DNA of 62,706 nt, taken from the NCBI GenBank assembly GCA_947378305.1, contig CANCJJ010000014.1, positions 1-62,706 on the forward strand. The letters run 5' to 3'. Position 1 is the stretch's first letter; the number at the start of each line of letters is the position of its first letter. This document shows, piece after piece, positions 25,384 through 34,239 of the stretch. The notes under the pieces are model-generated. The model had not been told where the DNA came from. It saw nothing but the letters and a program-made list of their open reading frames with translations, and searched no databases. This stretch comes from Phenylobacterium aquaticum (GTDB lineage: Bacteria > Pseudomonadota > Alphaproteobacteria > Caulobacterales > Caulobacteraceae). The position numbers and the translations under genes were made by a program.

Positions 25384-26477
25384 AGCAGGCTTTATCAGAC
25401 GAAAGCCGAAGAGACTGGCTGCGCCTGGCCCGTACCGAGGGCATAGGCCCCGTCACCTTTGCAGACCTGCTGGGCAGGTTTGGAACCCCGGGCCGGGCCC
25501 TGGAAAACCTGCCGGACCTCGCCAAACGGGTGGGGCGTCTCAATACCCTCAGACTGGCGGACCTTGACGCGGTCGAGACCGAACTGGAAGCCGGGGCAGC
25601 CCTTGGGGCCCAACTCATCTGTAACTGTGAAGTCAATTTTCCGGCCCCGCTGGCCGCCCTCGATCCCCCACCGCCGCTGATCTGGGCGCGAGGTCGCACC
25701 GACCTGCTCGCGGGGGAAACCATCGCCATTGTCGGAGCCCGGATCGCCTCGGCCGCCGGTCAGAGATTCGCCCGGGTCCTGGCAAGCGAACTTGGCGAGG
25801 CGGGCCATGTCATCGTTTCCGGCATGGCGCGCGGGATCGATGCCGCCGCCCATGAAGGGGCCCTGAAAACCGGGACCATTGCCGTTCTCGGGGGCGGAAT
25901 CGACGATATTTATCCCCCTCAAAATGCGGATTTATATAGCCGGCTCATCGAAACCGGCTGCGTAGTCTCAGAGAGCCCGCCCGGGCATACGGCGACGGCC
26001 CGCGACTTCCCCCGGCGCAACCGGATCATTGCCGGATTGTCCCGTGCCGTGGTCGTTGTCGAGGCAGAACTCCGCTCAGGGTCCCTGATCACGGCCCGGC
26101 TCGCCGCCGAGCAGGGGCGTGAAGTCCTTGCCGTTCCCGGGTCGCCACTGGACCCCCGAGCCCGGGGCTGCAATGACCTGATCCGTCAGGGGGCGGCCCT
26201 GTGTGAAGGGCTTCAAGATGTCCTGAGGACACTCGAGGACCTGCCGGGCTTTGGCGGGGTTCGCGAACCCGATCGCGCCTTCCAGCCCAATCCGGACCTT
26301 GTCGAGGACCATGTCCGGGACCAGATTTTCGACCTCCTGTCCCCGACACCGGTCAGCCGCGATGACCTGGTTCGGGCCACAGGCCTGCCGATCGGACGCA
26401 TCAATGCGGCCCTGTCAGAGCTTGAGCTTGCGGACCGGATAACCTTCGCACAAGGCGGCGCTGTGGCATTGGTCTGA
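25380..26477 (+). CDS. dprA: DNA-processing protein DprA
   Basis: Loads RecA on incoming single-stranded DNA during natural transformation and is widely conserved in non-competent bacteria too. The 365-aa protein has an N-terminal SAM-like region (WLRLARTEGIGPVTFADLL), the Rossmann core with VSGMARGIDAAAHEGALKTG, GGGIDDIYPPQNADLY and PRRNRIIAGLSRAVVVVEA, and a C-terminal winged-helix (DRNLV-like; SRDDLVRATGLPIGRINAAL). The start appears to be TTG 25380, overlapping the plsY stop. Followed by topA after a 111-bp gap. Confidence 0.94.
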   Translation: MKQALSDESRRDWLRLARTEGIGPVTFADLLGRFGTPGRALENLPDLAKRVGRLNTLRLADLDAVETELEAGAALGAQLICNCEVNFPAPLAALDPPPPLIWARGRTDLLAGETIAIVGARIASAAGQRFARVLASELGEAGHVIVSGMARGIDAAAHEGALKTGTIAVLGGGIDDIYPPQNADLYSRLIETGCVVSESPPGHTATARDFPRRNRIIAGLSRAVVVVEAELRSGSLITARLAAEQGREVLAVPGSPLDPRARGCNDLIRQGAALCEGLQDVLRTLEDLPGFGGVREPDRAFQPNPDLVEDHVRDQIFDLLSPTPVSRDDLVRATGLPIGRINAALSELELADRITFAQGGAVALV

Positions 26478-26588
26478 CCCGCCATTCGGACTAAACACCA
26501 CCGGTCCCACTTACGGTCGTTGACAGGCCGTGGGGGTCAAGCCCACCCTATGAGCCTTAATTTCGGGCATCGGCCCGCTGGAAATCTA

Positions 26589-29204
26589 ATGAACGTTGTC
26601 GTTGTCGAGAGCCCGGCCAAGGCCAAGACCATCAATAAATACCTGGGTGCAGGCTATACGGTCCTGGCCAGCTACGGTCATGTGCGTGACCTGCCAGCCA
26701 AGGATGGATCGGTTCGTCCGGATGAAGATTTTGCCATGTCCTGGGACGTGGACCCAAAATCCGCCAAGCGCCTGAATGACATTGCCGAGGCCTGCAAGGG
26801 TGCCGAGCGCATTATTCTGGCCACCGACCCGGATCGGGAAGGTGAGGCCATTTCCTGGCATGTTCTGGAAGTTCTCCGGAAAAAGCGCGTCCTGAAGGAT
26901 GCGCAAATTCAGCGCGTCGTCTTCAACGCCATCACCAAGTCTGCGGTGACTGAGGCCATGAAGGCCCCCCGCGACATCGACATGGAACTAGTGGATGCCT
27001 ATCTAGCCCGCCGGGCCCTCGACTATCTGGTCGGCTTTACCCTTTCGCCTGTCCTCTGGCGCAAGCTGCCGGGGTCTCGATCGGCTGGCCGGGTCCAGTC
27101 CGTGGCCTTGCGTCTGGTAGTCGATCGCGAAATCGAAATCGAACGCTTCATCACCCAGGAATACTGGACGGTCGAAGCCGACATGGTGTCTGGCGGCGCG
27201 CCCTTCCTGGCGCGACTGGTCAAACATGACGGCAAGCGCCTGACCAAGTTTGACCTGGGTAACCAAGCCTTGGCCGAAGCGGCCCGAACAGCCGTCGCGA
27301 CAAACAGCTTTACGATTGCGACGGTCGAAAAAAAGCCCGCACGACGCGTGCCCGCCCCGCCCTTCACAACCTCGACCCTGCAGCAGGAAGCGTCCCGCAA
27401 GCTCGGGTTTTCTGCCCAGCGGACCATGCAGGCCGCGCAGAAACTCTATGAAGGCATTGATATTGGCGGTGAGACCGTCGGCCTGATCACCTATATGCGA
27501 ACCGATGGGGTCCAGTCCGCCCCTGAAGCCCTGGACGAAGCCCGGCAGGTTATCGGCGGCATCTATGGCAAGGACTATGTGCCGGACACCGCAAGACTTT
27601 ACAAAACCAAAGCCAAGAATGCCCAGGAGGCCCACGAGGCCATTCGTCCGACCAGTCTGGCCCGGAACCCCGGGGCGCTGAGGCTGGAAAGCGACCTGGG
27701 TCGCCTTTACGAACTGATCTGGAAGCGCATGATCGCCTCCCAGATGGAAGCCGCCCGCATAGAGCGCACCACAATCGAAATGGAAGGCTCTGACGGCAAG
27801 ACCGGTCTGCGGGCCAGCGGTCAGGTAGTCCTGTTTGATGGTTACCTCGCCGTCTATGAAGAAGGCCGGGACGACGCCGAGGATGACGAGGGCGGTCGAC
27901 TGCCCCAGGTCACCGAGGGTGCCCAGGCGCGGGTCACAGCCGCCCGGGCGGACCAGCACTTCACCGAACCCCCGCCCAGATATTCCGAAGCCAGTCTCGT
28001 CAAGAAAATGGAAGAGCTGGGCATTGGTCGCCCGTCGACCTACGCCTCCATCCTGACCGTGCTTCAGGAGCGTGACTATGTCCGCATGGACAAAAACCGC
28101 TTCATTCCGGAGGATAAGGGGCGTCTGGTAACGACCTTCCTGGAATCCTTCTTCCGCCGGTATGTCGAGTATGACTTCACGGCGGCCCTGGAGGAAAAAC
28201 TTGACCTGGTGTCGGCAGGGGAACTCGACTGGAAGGCCCTGATGCGGGAATTCTGGGGTGACTTCCACAAGGTGGTTGGCGAAATTCTGGGCCTTCCGAC
28301 CCGAAACGTCATCGACGAGTTGAACACGGCCCTGGGCCCCTACCTGTTTGCACCGCGCTCAGATGGCGCAGACCCCCGGGTTTGCCCGACCTGCGGCAAT
28401 GGCCAACTGTCCCTGAAGCCCAGCAAGTTCGGCCCGTTCATTGGCTGCTCCAATTATCCGGAGTGCCGATATACCCGGCCCTTCGCCCAGACGGGTGACG
28501 AGGCGGCAGCGGCTGATGGCGACCGTGAACTGGGGGAGGACCCCGAATCTGGCGAAATCGTCTTCCTGAAGTCAGGCCGCTTCGGGCCCTATGTCCAGCT
28601 GGGAACGGGCGAGAAGCCCAAGCGATCCTCCCTGCCAAAGGGCTGGTCCGCCGCCGCCATGGATCTGGAAAAGGGCCTGCGCCTGCTCAGGCTCCCCCGG
28701 GAAGTCGGTATGCACCCGGAGGACGGTGCCCCCATATTGGCAGGCCTTGGGCGATATGGCCCCTTTGTCCAGCACAACGGGACATATGCAAACCTGGCAA
28801 GCGCGGATGAAGTCTTTGATGTCGGGATTAACCGGGCCGTCACCCTGCTGGCTGAAAAGCGGGCCGGGGCCAAGGGGGCCCGAGGCGAAGCAACCGCCCT
28901 GAAGGACCTGGGTGTCCATCCCGTGGACGGTGCCCCTGTGCGGGTTCTCTCCGGGCGATTTGGTCCCTATATCAAGCATGGCAAGACCAATGCCAATGTC
29001 CCCAAGGGCGTGGAACCGGCCGATTTGACCCTCGAAGCTGCCGTCCAGCTCATTGCGGAACGCGAGGCCAAGGGAACCGGTAAAAAGCCTGCACGGGCAG
29101 TTGCAAAGGCGAAACCTGCAAAGGCCAAGCCCGCAAAGGCTGCGGCCGGGGCCAAGCCGGCCTCGAAAGTCAAAAAACCGGCGAAGAAGGCCCCAACCAG
29201 CTGA
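26589..29204 (+). CDS. topA: DNA topoisomerase I
   Basis: Type IA topoisomerase that relaxes negative supercoils. The 871-aa protein starts with the Toprim motif MNVVVVESPAKAKTI and contains ATDPDREGEAISWH. The active-site tyrosine is in GLITYMRTDGVQS near residue 307. One zinc ribbon (CPTCGNGQ and CSNYPEC) sits near residue 600. Three GRFGPYV/YGPFVQHN-type C-terminal repeats follow and then a Lys/Ala/Pro tail, as usual in alphaproteobacteria. ATG 26589 is chosen because it gives the canonical N-terminus. The stop is 20 bp before rnr. Confidence 0.97.
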   Translation: MNVVVVESPAKAKTINKYLGAGYTVLASYGHVRDLPAKDGSVRPDEDFAMSWDVDPKSAKRLNDIAEACKGAERIILATDPDREGEAISWHVLEVLRKKRVLKDAQIQRVVFNAITKSAVTEAMKAPRDIDMELVDAYLARRALDYLVGFTLSPVLWRKLPGSRSAGRVQSVALRLVVDREIEIERFITQEYWTVEADMVSGGAPFLARLVKHDGKRLTKFDLGNQALAEAARTAVATNSFTIATVEKKPARRVPAPPFTTSTLQQEASRKLGFSAQRTMQAAQKLYEGIDIGGETVGLITYMRTDGVQSAPEALDEARQVIGGIYGKDYVPDTARLYKTKAKNAQEAHEAIRPTSLARNPGALRLESDLGRLYELIWKRMIASQMEAARIERTTIEMEGSDGKTGLRASGQVVLFDGYLAVYEEGRDDAEDDEGGRLPQVTEGAQARVTAARADQHFTEPPPRYSEASLVKKMEELGIGRPSTYASILTVLQERDYVRMDKNRFIPEDKGRLVTTFLESFFRRYVEYDFTAALEEKLDLVSAGELDWKALMREFWGDFHKVVGEILGLPTRNVIDELNTALGPYLFAPRSDGADPRVCPTCGNGQLSLKPSKFGPFIGCSNYPECRYTRPFAQTGDEAAAADGDRELGEDPESGEIVFLKSGRFGPYVQLGTGEKPKRSSLPKGWSAAAMDLEKGLRLLRLPREVGMHPEDGAPILAGLGRYGPFVQHNGTYANLASADEVFDVGINRAVTLLAEKRAGAKGARGEATALKDLGVHPVDGAPVRVLSGRFGPYIKHGKTNANVPKGVEPADLTLEAAVQLIAEREAKGTGKKPARAVAKAKPAKAKPAKAAAGAKPASKVKKPAKKAPTS

Positions 29205-29224
29205 TTCCCGCGATATAGGACCCC

Positions 29225-31525
29225 ATGGCCAAACCTCGCGCACCCAAAGCAGACCGTTTCATGACCCGTCCCGCTCAGGGCCTACCTGACCGTGAAACCC
29301 TGCTTGCCTTCATCAAGACAGCGGGCGAGACGGACAAGGCCGCGATTGCCAGGGCTTTTGGATTGAAGGGGGCGGATCGCGCCGCCCTTCGCGACATGCT
29401 GCGCGAACTGGAATCCTCCGGGGCCTTGGGTCGGCGGGGTCGAAAGGGTCTGGCCCAGGCCGGAGCCCTGCCCCCGGTTGGCGTCGTCGATGTGGTTGAG
29501 CGCGACCCTGACGGCGATCTCTTCGTCCGCCTGACCAAGGGGGAAGACACCCCCATGGTTCGCCTTTCGCCCGACCGGGCCGAGGTCGTTGCCGGAGCCC
29601 CCGGCCTGGGCGACCGATTGTTGGTCAGGTTCGAAACCCTTGAAAACGGGGAACAGGAAGCCCGGCTCATCAAGCGCCTGGGCGCAAGTGTTCACAAGAT
29701 CCTGGGGGTTGTCCGCAAGTCCAACCGGGAGGTCCGTCTGGAGCCGGTTGACCGGCGCTCCAAGGACAGTCTGGTCCTGGAAGGCCCCAAGGTGGCAGAC
29801 CTGAGGGACGGCGACCTCGTCATTGCCCAGCTGGCCGCACCTGACAGGCGGTTTGGGCCAAAACGTGGGCGGGTCCTGGAACAGGTTGGTCGCGAAGACG
29901 AACCCAGGGCCGCCTCCCTGATTGCCATTCATGCCCACGGCATACCCACCGGCTTTTCCCCTGAGGCCGAAGCCGAGGCCGAGGCCGCAGAGGCACCGAC
30001 CCTGTCGGGACGCGATGACCTGCGAGACGTGCCTTTCATCACAATCGATCCGGCGGATGCGCGCGACCATGACGACGCGGTCTTTGCTGAACCTGACAGC
30101 GACCCGGCAAACAAGGATGGCTGGATCATCTGGGTCGCGATCGCCGATGTCGCCGCCTATGTCCGGCCAGGCTCGGCTCTGGACCGGGAAGCCCGGGAAA
30201 AGGCCAACAGCGTCTATTTCCCGGATCGCGTGGAGCCCATGCTGCCCGAACGCCTTTCGAACGGACTTTGCTCCCTTAGGCTGGGGGAAGCCCGGGCGTG
30301 TCTGGCCGTGCGCATGGTCTTTGATCGTTCAGGTCGCAAGCGTGGGCATCGCTTTGTCCGGAGCCTGATGCGGTCAGCGGCAAAACTCTCCTACGAGCAG
30401 GCCCAGGCGGCCGTCGATGGCCAGACAGACGAAACCACCGCCCCGCTGCTCAAGCCCATCCTGGAGCCTCTCTACGCCGCCTTTGCCTGCATGAAGATCG
30501 GACGTGAGGCGCGCTCGCCCCTGGGCATAGAAAGCATGGAGCGCCGGATCCTGATCAATACCCAGGGCGAGGTCACATCCATCCAGCCGCGGGCGGCCCT
30601 GGAAGCCCACAAGCTGATCGAGGAAATGATGGTCCAGGCCAATGTCTGCGCAGCAGAAACCCTCGAATCCAGAAAGACCCCCCTGATCTACCGGATCCAC
30701 GACACCCCCAGCCAGGAGAAGGTCCAGTCCCTCACCGAATTCCTGGGCACCCTGAATCTCAGCTGGTCAAAAGGCGAAGCCCCCCGGACCGACCGTTTCA
30801 ACAAACTCCTGGCCGAGACCCGTGAAAGCCCGCATGCGGCCATCATCAATGAGGTTGTTCTGCGGACCCAGATGCAGGCTGTCTATTCGTCAGACAATAT
30901 CGGGCATTTTGGACTGAACCTCGCCAAGTACGCCCACTTCACCTCGCCCATCCGGCGCTATGCGGACCTGATTGTTCACCGGGGCCTGATCCGGGCCCTG
31001 GGGCTTGGCCAGGATGGGCTGACCGATCGCGATATTGCCCAGCTTAAGGATACCGCCGAGCAAATCACCTTTGCCGAGCGCCGGGCCATGGCCGCTGAGC
31101 GGGACGCCACAGACCGCTATGTTGCCGCCTTCCTGTCTGACAGGGTCGGTGCCGAATTTGCCGGGCGCATTTCCGGGGTGACCCGGTTTGGCCTCTTCAT
31201 TCGCCTGGACGAGACGGGGGCAGATGGTCTCGTTCCCGTATCGAAACTGGGGGATGAATTCTTCGTCCACGACGACCGCATGCACGCCCTCGTGGGGGAG
31301 CGGAGCGGCGCGCGATGGACCCTGGGACGCCCGGTGGAGGTTCGACTGGTGGAGGCCACACCCATCACCGGGGGCCTGCTTTTCGAAATGCTCAGCAAAC
31401 CTGCGCCAGCAGACCCCAATGCCCCCCGGCCGCGCCTGGTCCAGCGAAGCCGGAAGCCCGGCTCCATGGATGCCCGCAAGCGGGGCGGTCCACCCAAGGG
31501 CGTTCGGAAGGGTAAGCGCCGATGA
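29225..31525 (+). CDS. rnr: Ribonuclease R
   Basis: A 3'-5' hydrolytic exoribonuclease able to degrade structured RNA. The 766-aa protein has an N-terminal helix-turn-helix (KAAIARAFGLKGADRAAL), cold-shock OB folds, and the RNB catalytic core with FITIDPADARDHDDAVFAEP (near residue 280) providing the metal-binding aspartates. RYADLIVHRGLI and a C-terminal S1 domain (GRISGVTRFGLFIRLDETGA) follow, then a basic tail. ATG 29225 follows AGGACCCC. The stop overlaps the start of the EamA gene (ATGATG), so the two are coupled. Confidence 0.96.
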   Translation: MAKPRAPKADRFMTRPAQGLPDRETLLAFIKTAGETDKAAIARAFGLKGADRAALRDMLRELESSGALGRRGRKGLAQAGALPPVGVVDVVERDPDGDLFVRLTKGEDTPMVRLSPDRAEVVAGAPGLGDRLLVRFETLENGEQEARLIKRLGASVHKILGVVRKSNREVRLEPVDRRSKDSLVLEGPKVADLRDGDLVIAQLAAPDRRFGPKRGRVLEQVGREDEPRAASLIAIHAHGIPTGFSPEAEAEAEAAEAPTLSGRDDLRDVPFITIDPADARDHDDAVFAEPDSDPANKDGWIIWVAIADVAAYVRPGSALDREAREKANSVYFPDRVEPMLPERLSNGLCSLRLGEARACLAVRMVFDRSGRKRGHRFVRSLMRSAAKLSYEQAQAAVDGQTDETTAPLLKPILEPLYAAFACMKIGREARSPLGIESMERRILINTQGEVTSIQPRAALEAHKLIEEMMVQANVCAAETLESRKTPLIYRIHDTPSQEKVQSLTEFLGTLNLSWSKGEAPRTDRFNKLLAETRESPHAAIINEVVLRTQMQAVYSSDNIGHFGLNLAKYAHFTSPIRRYADLIVHRGLIRALGLGQDGLTDRDIAQLKDTAEQITFAERRAMAAERDATDRYVAAFLSDRVGAEFAGRISGVTRFGLFIRLDETGADGLVPVSKLGDEFFVHDDRMHALVGERSGARWTLGRPVEVRLVEATPITGGLLFEMLSKPAPADPNAPRPRLVQRSRKPGSMDARKRGGPPKGVRKGKRR

Positions 31526-31950
31526 TGCAGGCCTGGCTCCCCTGGGCCCTGGGTTCGGCAGGCTTCGCGGCCCTGACGGCCATTTTTGCAAAGATCGGGA
31601 TCGAAAGACTGAATTCCGACTTTGCCACCCTGATCCGCACGGGCGTCATTCTGGTCGTGACCACCGCCTTTGTGCTGGCCACTGGCCAGATGCAGCCCTT
31701 GTCGGCGGTCAATCGCAAGACCTGGATATTTCTGGTGCTGTCGGGCCTGGCCACGGGGGCCTCCTGGCTCTGCTATTTCCGCGCCCTGAAACTCGGGGAT
31801 GCCGCCCGCGTGGCCCCCATCGACAAGCTCTCGGTCGTCTTGGTGGCCCTGTTTGGCACCCTGCTCCTGGGCGAGCGGTTGTCCGGTCCCAACTGGGCGG
31901 GCGTTGGCCTGATCGCGGCTGGCGCGATCCTCGTGGCCTATCGCGGCTAA
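31522..31950 (+). CDS. Small EamA/DMT-family membrane protein
   Basis: A 142-aa protein equal to one EamA repeat: about five hydrophobic segments (LPWALGSAGFAALTAIFA, TLIRTGVILVVTTAFVLA, WIFLVLSGLATGASWL, VVLVALFGTLLLGERL, WAGVGLIAAGAILVAY). Full DMT transporters have two such repeats, so this half-size member would work as a dimer. The middle motif CYFRALKLGDAARVAPIDKLS is typical of the single-domain subfamily. It overlaps rnr by 4 bp. The transported substrate is unknown. Confidence 0.88.
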   Translation: MMQAWLPWALGSAGFAALTAIFAKIGIERLNSDFATLIRTGVILVVTTAFVLATGQMQPLSAVNRKTWIFLVLSGLATGASWLCYFRALKLGDAARVAPIDKLSVVLVALFGTLLLGERLSGPNWAGVGLIAAGAILVAYRG

Positions 31951-32015
31951 AGGAAAATCGACTTTACGCCACGGCACCCGTTCCCATGGCCCGCTTCCGG
32001 TCCTAGACTTGATCC

Positions 32016-32729
32016 ATGTCAGATCAAACACCCCCAGTTCGCCGCGCCGATGGATCCCGCATGAGGCCGGAAGGTGCCCGCGCCGTAAAGCCACGGGACG
32101 CGGCCACCCTGTTCATCATCCGCCGTGATGGCCCCAAGCCACGGGTGCTTATGGGCAAGCGAAACGGGGGGCATGATTTCATGCCCAACCTCTGGGTCTT
32201 CCCCGGCGGCCGCATTGACCGGGCCGATTTTCGAGCCCCCTATGCCACGGACCTTCGCCCCGAAGTCGCAAGCAAGTTTGAAGCCCATCTGCGCGGCGCA
32301 AGGGGCCGAGCCCTGGCCCTGGCTGCCATCCGTGAGACCTTTGAAGAAGCCGGACTCTTGCTCGCCCGCCCGGCAGACCCCCGCCCGGCCGCCGGTCCGT
32401 GGCGGGAATTTCTGGCCCAGGGGGCCATGGCCGACCTGGAAGCCTTGTCCATCATTTACAGGGCGGTAACGCCCCCATCCCTGGCCAAGCGGTTCGACAC
32501 ATGGTTCCTGATGGCCGATGCCGAACGCCTTATCAGCCTTGAGCGCCAGCCTGATTGCGGGGAGCTGGAAGAGATCGCCTGGTTCGAGTTTGAAGAGGCC
32601 CAGGACCTCAACCTGCCCATGGTGACCCGCTCCGTCATCAAGGAAGCCATGGCCCGTCTGGAGGACCCGGACAGGCCGATTCCCTACATGCGCTTCAGAA
32701 TCGGACCAACCCCTGCAAGAGAACTGTAG
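32016..32729 (+). CDS. Nudix hydrolase (NUDT19-like)
   Basis: A 237-aa Nudix protein with FPGGRIDRADF, an insert of about 45 residues, then IRETFEEAGLLL. TPPSLAKRFDTWFLMADAE follows, closely matching the TPKRFDTWF segment of the Nudix protein at 16802-17587, so the two are paralogues. The group includes diphosphatases of CoA and other nucleotide derivatives; the substrate is not proven. It lies 65 bp after the EamA gene and 87 bp before rpmG on the same strand. The residues before VKPRDAATLFII look disordered. Confidence 0.88.
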   Translation: MSDQTPPVRRADGSRMRPEGARAVKPRDAATLFIIRRDGPKPRVLMGKRNGGHDFMPNLWVFPGGRIDRADFRAPYATDLRPEVASKFEAHLRGARGRALALAAIRETFEEAGLLLARPADPRPAAGPWREFLAQGAMADLEALSIIYRAVTPPSLAKRFDTWFLMADAERLISLERQPDCGELEEIAWFEFEEAQDLNLPMVTRSVIKEAMARLEDPDRPIPYMRFRIGPTPAREL

Positions 32730-32816
32730 GATTGGATTGACTTTACGTGGAAGATTCGTATTTTCCGCGGCTCTTTGGAACACCTGCCGGCTCCCCCGGC
32801 CCCGCGAGGACCGACC

Positions 32817-32984
32817 ATGGCGAAACCCGCCTCAATTAAAATCCGCCTGAATTCGTCGGCAGACACCGGCTTCTTCTACGTTACGAAGAAGAATGCCCGC
32901 ACCAAGACCGAAAAGCTTGTCATGCGCAAATACGACCCCGTCGTTCGCAAGCATGTCGAGTTCAAGGAAGGCAAGATCAAGTAA
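32817..32984 (+). CDS. rpmG: 50S ribosomal protein L33
   Basis: A 55-aa basic ribosomal protein of the large subunit: [20 protein letters not shown], then [20 protein letters not shown] and a KEGKIK end. There are no CxxC pairs, so this is the zinc-independent (C-minus) form. ATG 32817 follows GAGGA at the right distance; the longer frame from 32775 is not supported. A Rho-independent terminator lies 28 bases after the stop. Confidence 0.96.
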   Translation: MAKPASIKIRLNSSADTGFFYVTKKNARTKTEKLVMRKYDPVVRKHVEFKEGKIK

Positions 32985-33012
32985 GGCAGCAATGCCTTTC
33001 GATCTGACCATG

Positions 33013-33040
33013 ACGCCCGGACCGCAAGGCCGGGCGTTTT
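33013..33040 (+). terminator. Rho-independent terminator after rpmG
   Basis: ACGCCCGG (33013-33020), 9-base loop, CCGGGCGT (33030-33037) with TTTT overlapping the arm end and continuing into TTTTGTTA. It faces rightward, closing the rpmG transcript before the convergent divK gene. Confidence 0.85.
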
Positions 33041-33080
33041 GTTATGCCCTTCACCTGAGTGCGAGGCCACCGCGACTGCA

Positions 33081-33446
33081 CTATTGCAGCAGGCCTCTGA
33101 TGGTATCGAGGAAGTGGGACACCGAGATCGGCTTGGCGAGGTAAGCCTCGCAGCCCCCGTCCCGAATGCGCGCCTCATCCCCCTTCATGGCAAAGGCTGT
33201 GACGGCCACCACCGGAATATCGGCGAGATCGGCGTCGTCCTTCAGCCATTTGGTGACCTCCAGCCCTGAAATTTCCGGCAACTGGATATCCATCACGATC
33301 ACATCGGGCCTGTGGTCCCGGGCCAGGGCAAGAGCCTCAAGCGCCTCACGGGTCTGGAGGGTGGCATATCCCTGGGACTGGAGCAGATCATGAAAAAGCT
33401 TCATGTTCAGCGCGTTATCCTCGACAATCAGGACTGTCTTGGTCAT
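33081..33446 (-). CDS. divK: Single-domain response regulator DivK
   Basis: A 121-aa stand-alone receiver domain. It reads [20 protein letters not shown] at the start, with phosphoacceptor Asp53 in [16 protein letters not shown], the conserved Thr in [16 protein letters not shown], and Lys in [15 protein letters not shown]. This matches Caulobacter DivK almost residue for residue in the core. DivK shuttles phosphate between DivJ and PleC and, through DivL, controls CckA and hence CtrA. ATG 33446 gives the canonical start. Its promoter region holds a CtrA-like box and two GANTC sites. No pleD follows, unlike the arrangement I recall in Caulobacter and rhizobia. Confidence 0.93.
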   Translation of the reverse strand: MTKTVLIVEDNALNMKLFHDLLQSQGYATLQTREALEALALARDHRPDVIVMDIQLPEISGLEVTKWLKDDADLADIPVVAVTAFAMKGDEARIRDGGCEAYLAKPISVSHFLDTIRGLLQ

Positions 33447-33448
33447 GA

Positions 33449-33474
33449 GAATCCTAAAAACAACGTCCTGAATC
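33449..33474. promoter_or_regulatory. Two GANTC (CcrM methylation) sites in the divK leader
   Basis: GAATC at 33449-33453 and GAATC at 33470-33474, 3 and 24 bases upstream of the divK start codon. CcrM methylates GANTC in Caulobacterales, and GcrA responds to methylated sites near promoters. Two in 26 bases is denser than chance in this GC-rich sequence, but their use here is inferred. Confidence 0.5.
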
Positions 33475-33528
33475 GGCAGGACGAATGTCCGAGGCACGAC
33501 CGTGGTGGCCTTGTTCACACGAATATCC

Positions 33529-33543
33529 TTAAACTCGCGTTAG
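33529..33543 (-). promoter_or_regulatory. CtrA-like binding box upstream of divK
   Basis: TTAA (33529-33532), seven bases, TTAG (33540-33543): the full CtrA consensus TTAA-N7-TTAA with one mismatch. It lies about 83-97 bp before the divK ATG, at a usual promoter distance. On the other side it is 23 bases from the GTG of the HAD gene, so it could affect both. Confidence 0.6.
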
Positions 33544-33565
33544 CCGATCAGGAGCCTGTGCCACC

Positions 33566-34222
33566 GTGCCCCCTTCCCTGCCTCTAAATACCGTCAGACT
33601 GGACCACATTGATCTGGCCCCCTCCCGCCCCCTGGTGATCGTGGATGTGGACGAGGTTCTTGGGCTCTTTATGGCGGGGTTTGGCGCTTACCTTGAAACC
33701 AAGGGGCTGGAGTTTAGGATCGAGAAGTTCGCCCTGTTTCAGAATATCTACCGTCCGGGGGAGACCGAGCATCTCGACCTAGAGGAAGGTCGACAGCACT
33801 TTGAGTCCTTTTTCCGCTATGCGGCGGGTGACATGCCCCTGGCCGAGGGTGGCCCCGGGGCCCTGAAAATGTTGTCAGATCACGCCAGTATTGTGATCCT
33901 GACCAATGCGCCGGGTCAGGCGCGGCTGGGACGGGCCCGCTGGCTGGCGCGGCACGGGATGGACTATCCCCTCATCCTCAGTTCAGGCCCCAAGGGTCCG
34001 CTCACGGCGCGGCTGGCGGCTCAGGTCAGCGCGCCGGTGGCCTTTGTCGATGACATGATCTCGAACCTGGATTCCGTGGCCGAACATGCTCCGCATGTGG
34101 CGCGGTTTCAGAGCGTAGCGGACACCCGCCTGCGTCATCTGGCCCCCAGTCGGCCTGAGGTTCATACCCGGATCGATGACTGGGAGAGCCTGGGCGCGGC
34201 GATTAAGTCTGCAATAACCTAG
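33566..34222 (+). CDS. HAD superfamily hydrolase-like protein
   Basis: A 218-aa protein with the four HAD motifs: VIVDVDEVLGLF (nucleophile Asp, near residue 25), VILTNAPG (motif II), Lys in SSGPKGPLTARL (motif III), and FVDDMISNLDS (motif IV acidic pair). It should be a phosphatase or phosphotransferase of a small cytoplasmic substrate, which cannot be named. Motif I has Glu after the second Asp (DVDEV) instead of the usual DxDGT, as in a minority of HAD proteins. GTG 33566 is preceded by AGGAG. It is divergent from divK and 17 bp before dinB. Confidence 0.8.
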   Translation: MPPSLPLNTVRLDHIDLAPSRPLVIVDVDEVLGLFMAGFGAYLETKGLEFRIEKFALFQNIYRPGETEHLDLEEGRQHFESFFRYAAGDMPLAEGGPGALKMLSDHASIVILTNAPGQARLGRARWLARHGMDYPLILSSGPKGPLTARLAAQVSAPVAFVDDMISNLDSVAEHAPHVARFQSVADTRLRHLAPSRPEVHTRIDDWESLGAAIKSAIT

Positions 34223-34239
34223 AGGCGCAAACCCCTTCG

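Noticed and set aside
26520..26554. TTGACA upstream of topA as a -35 element.
   Set aside because: No acceptable -10 element lies 16-18 bases downstream; TATGAG is 23 bases away.
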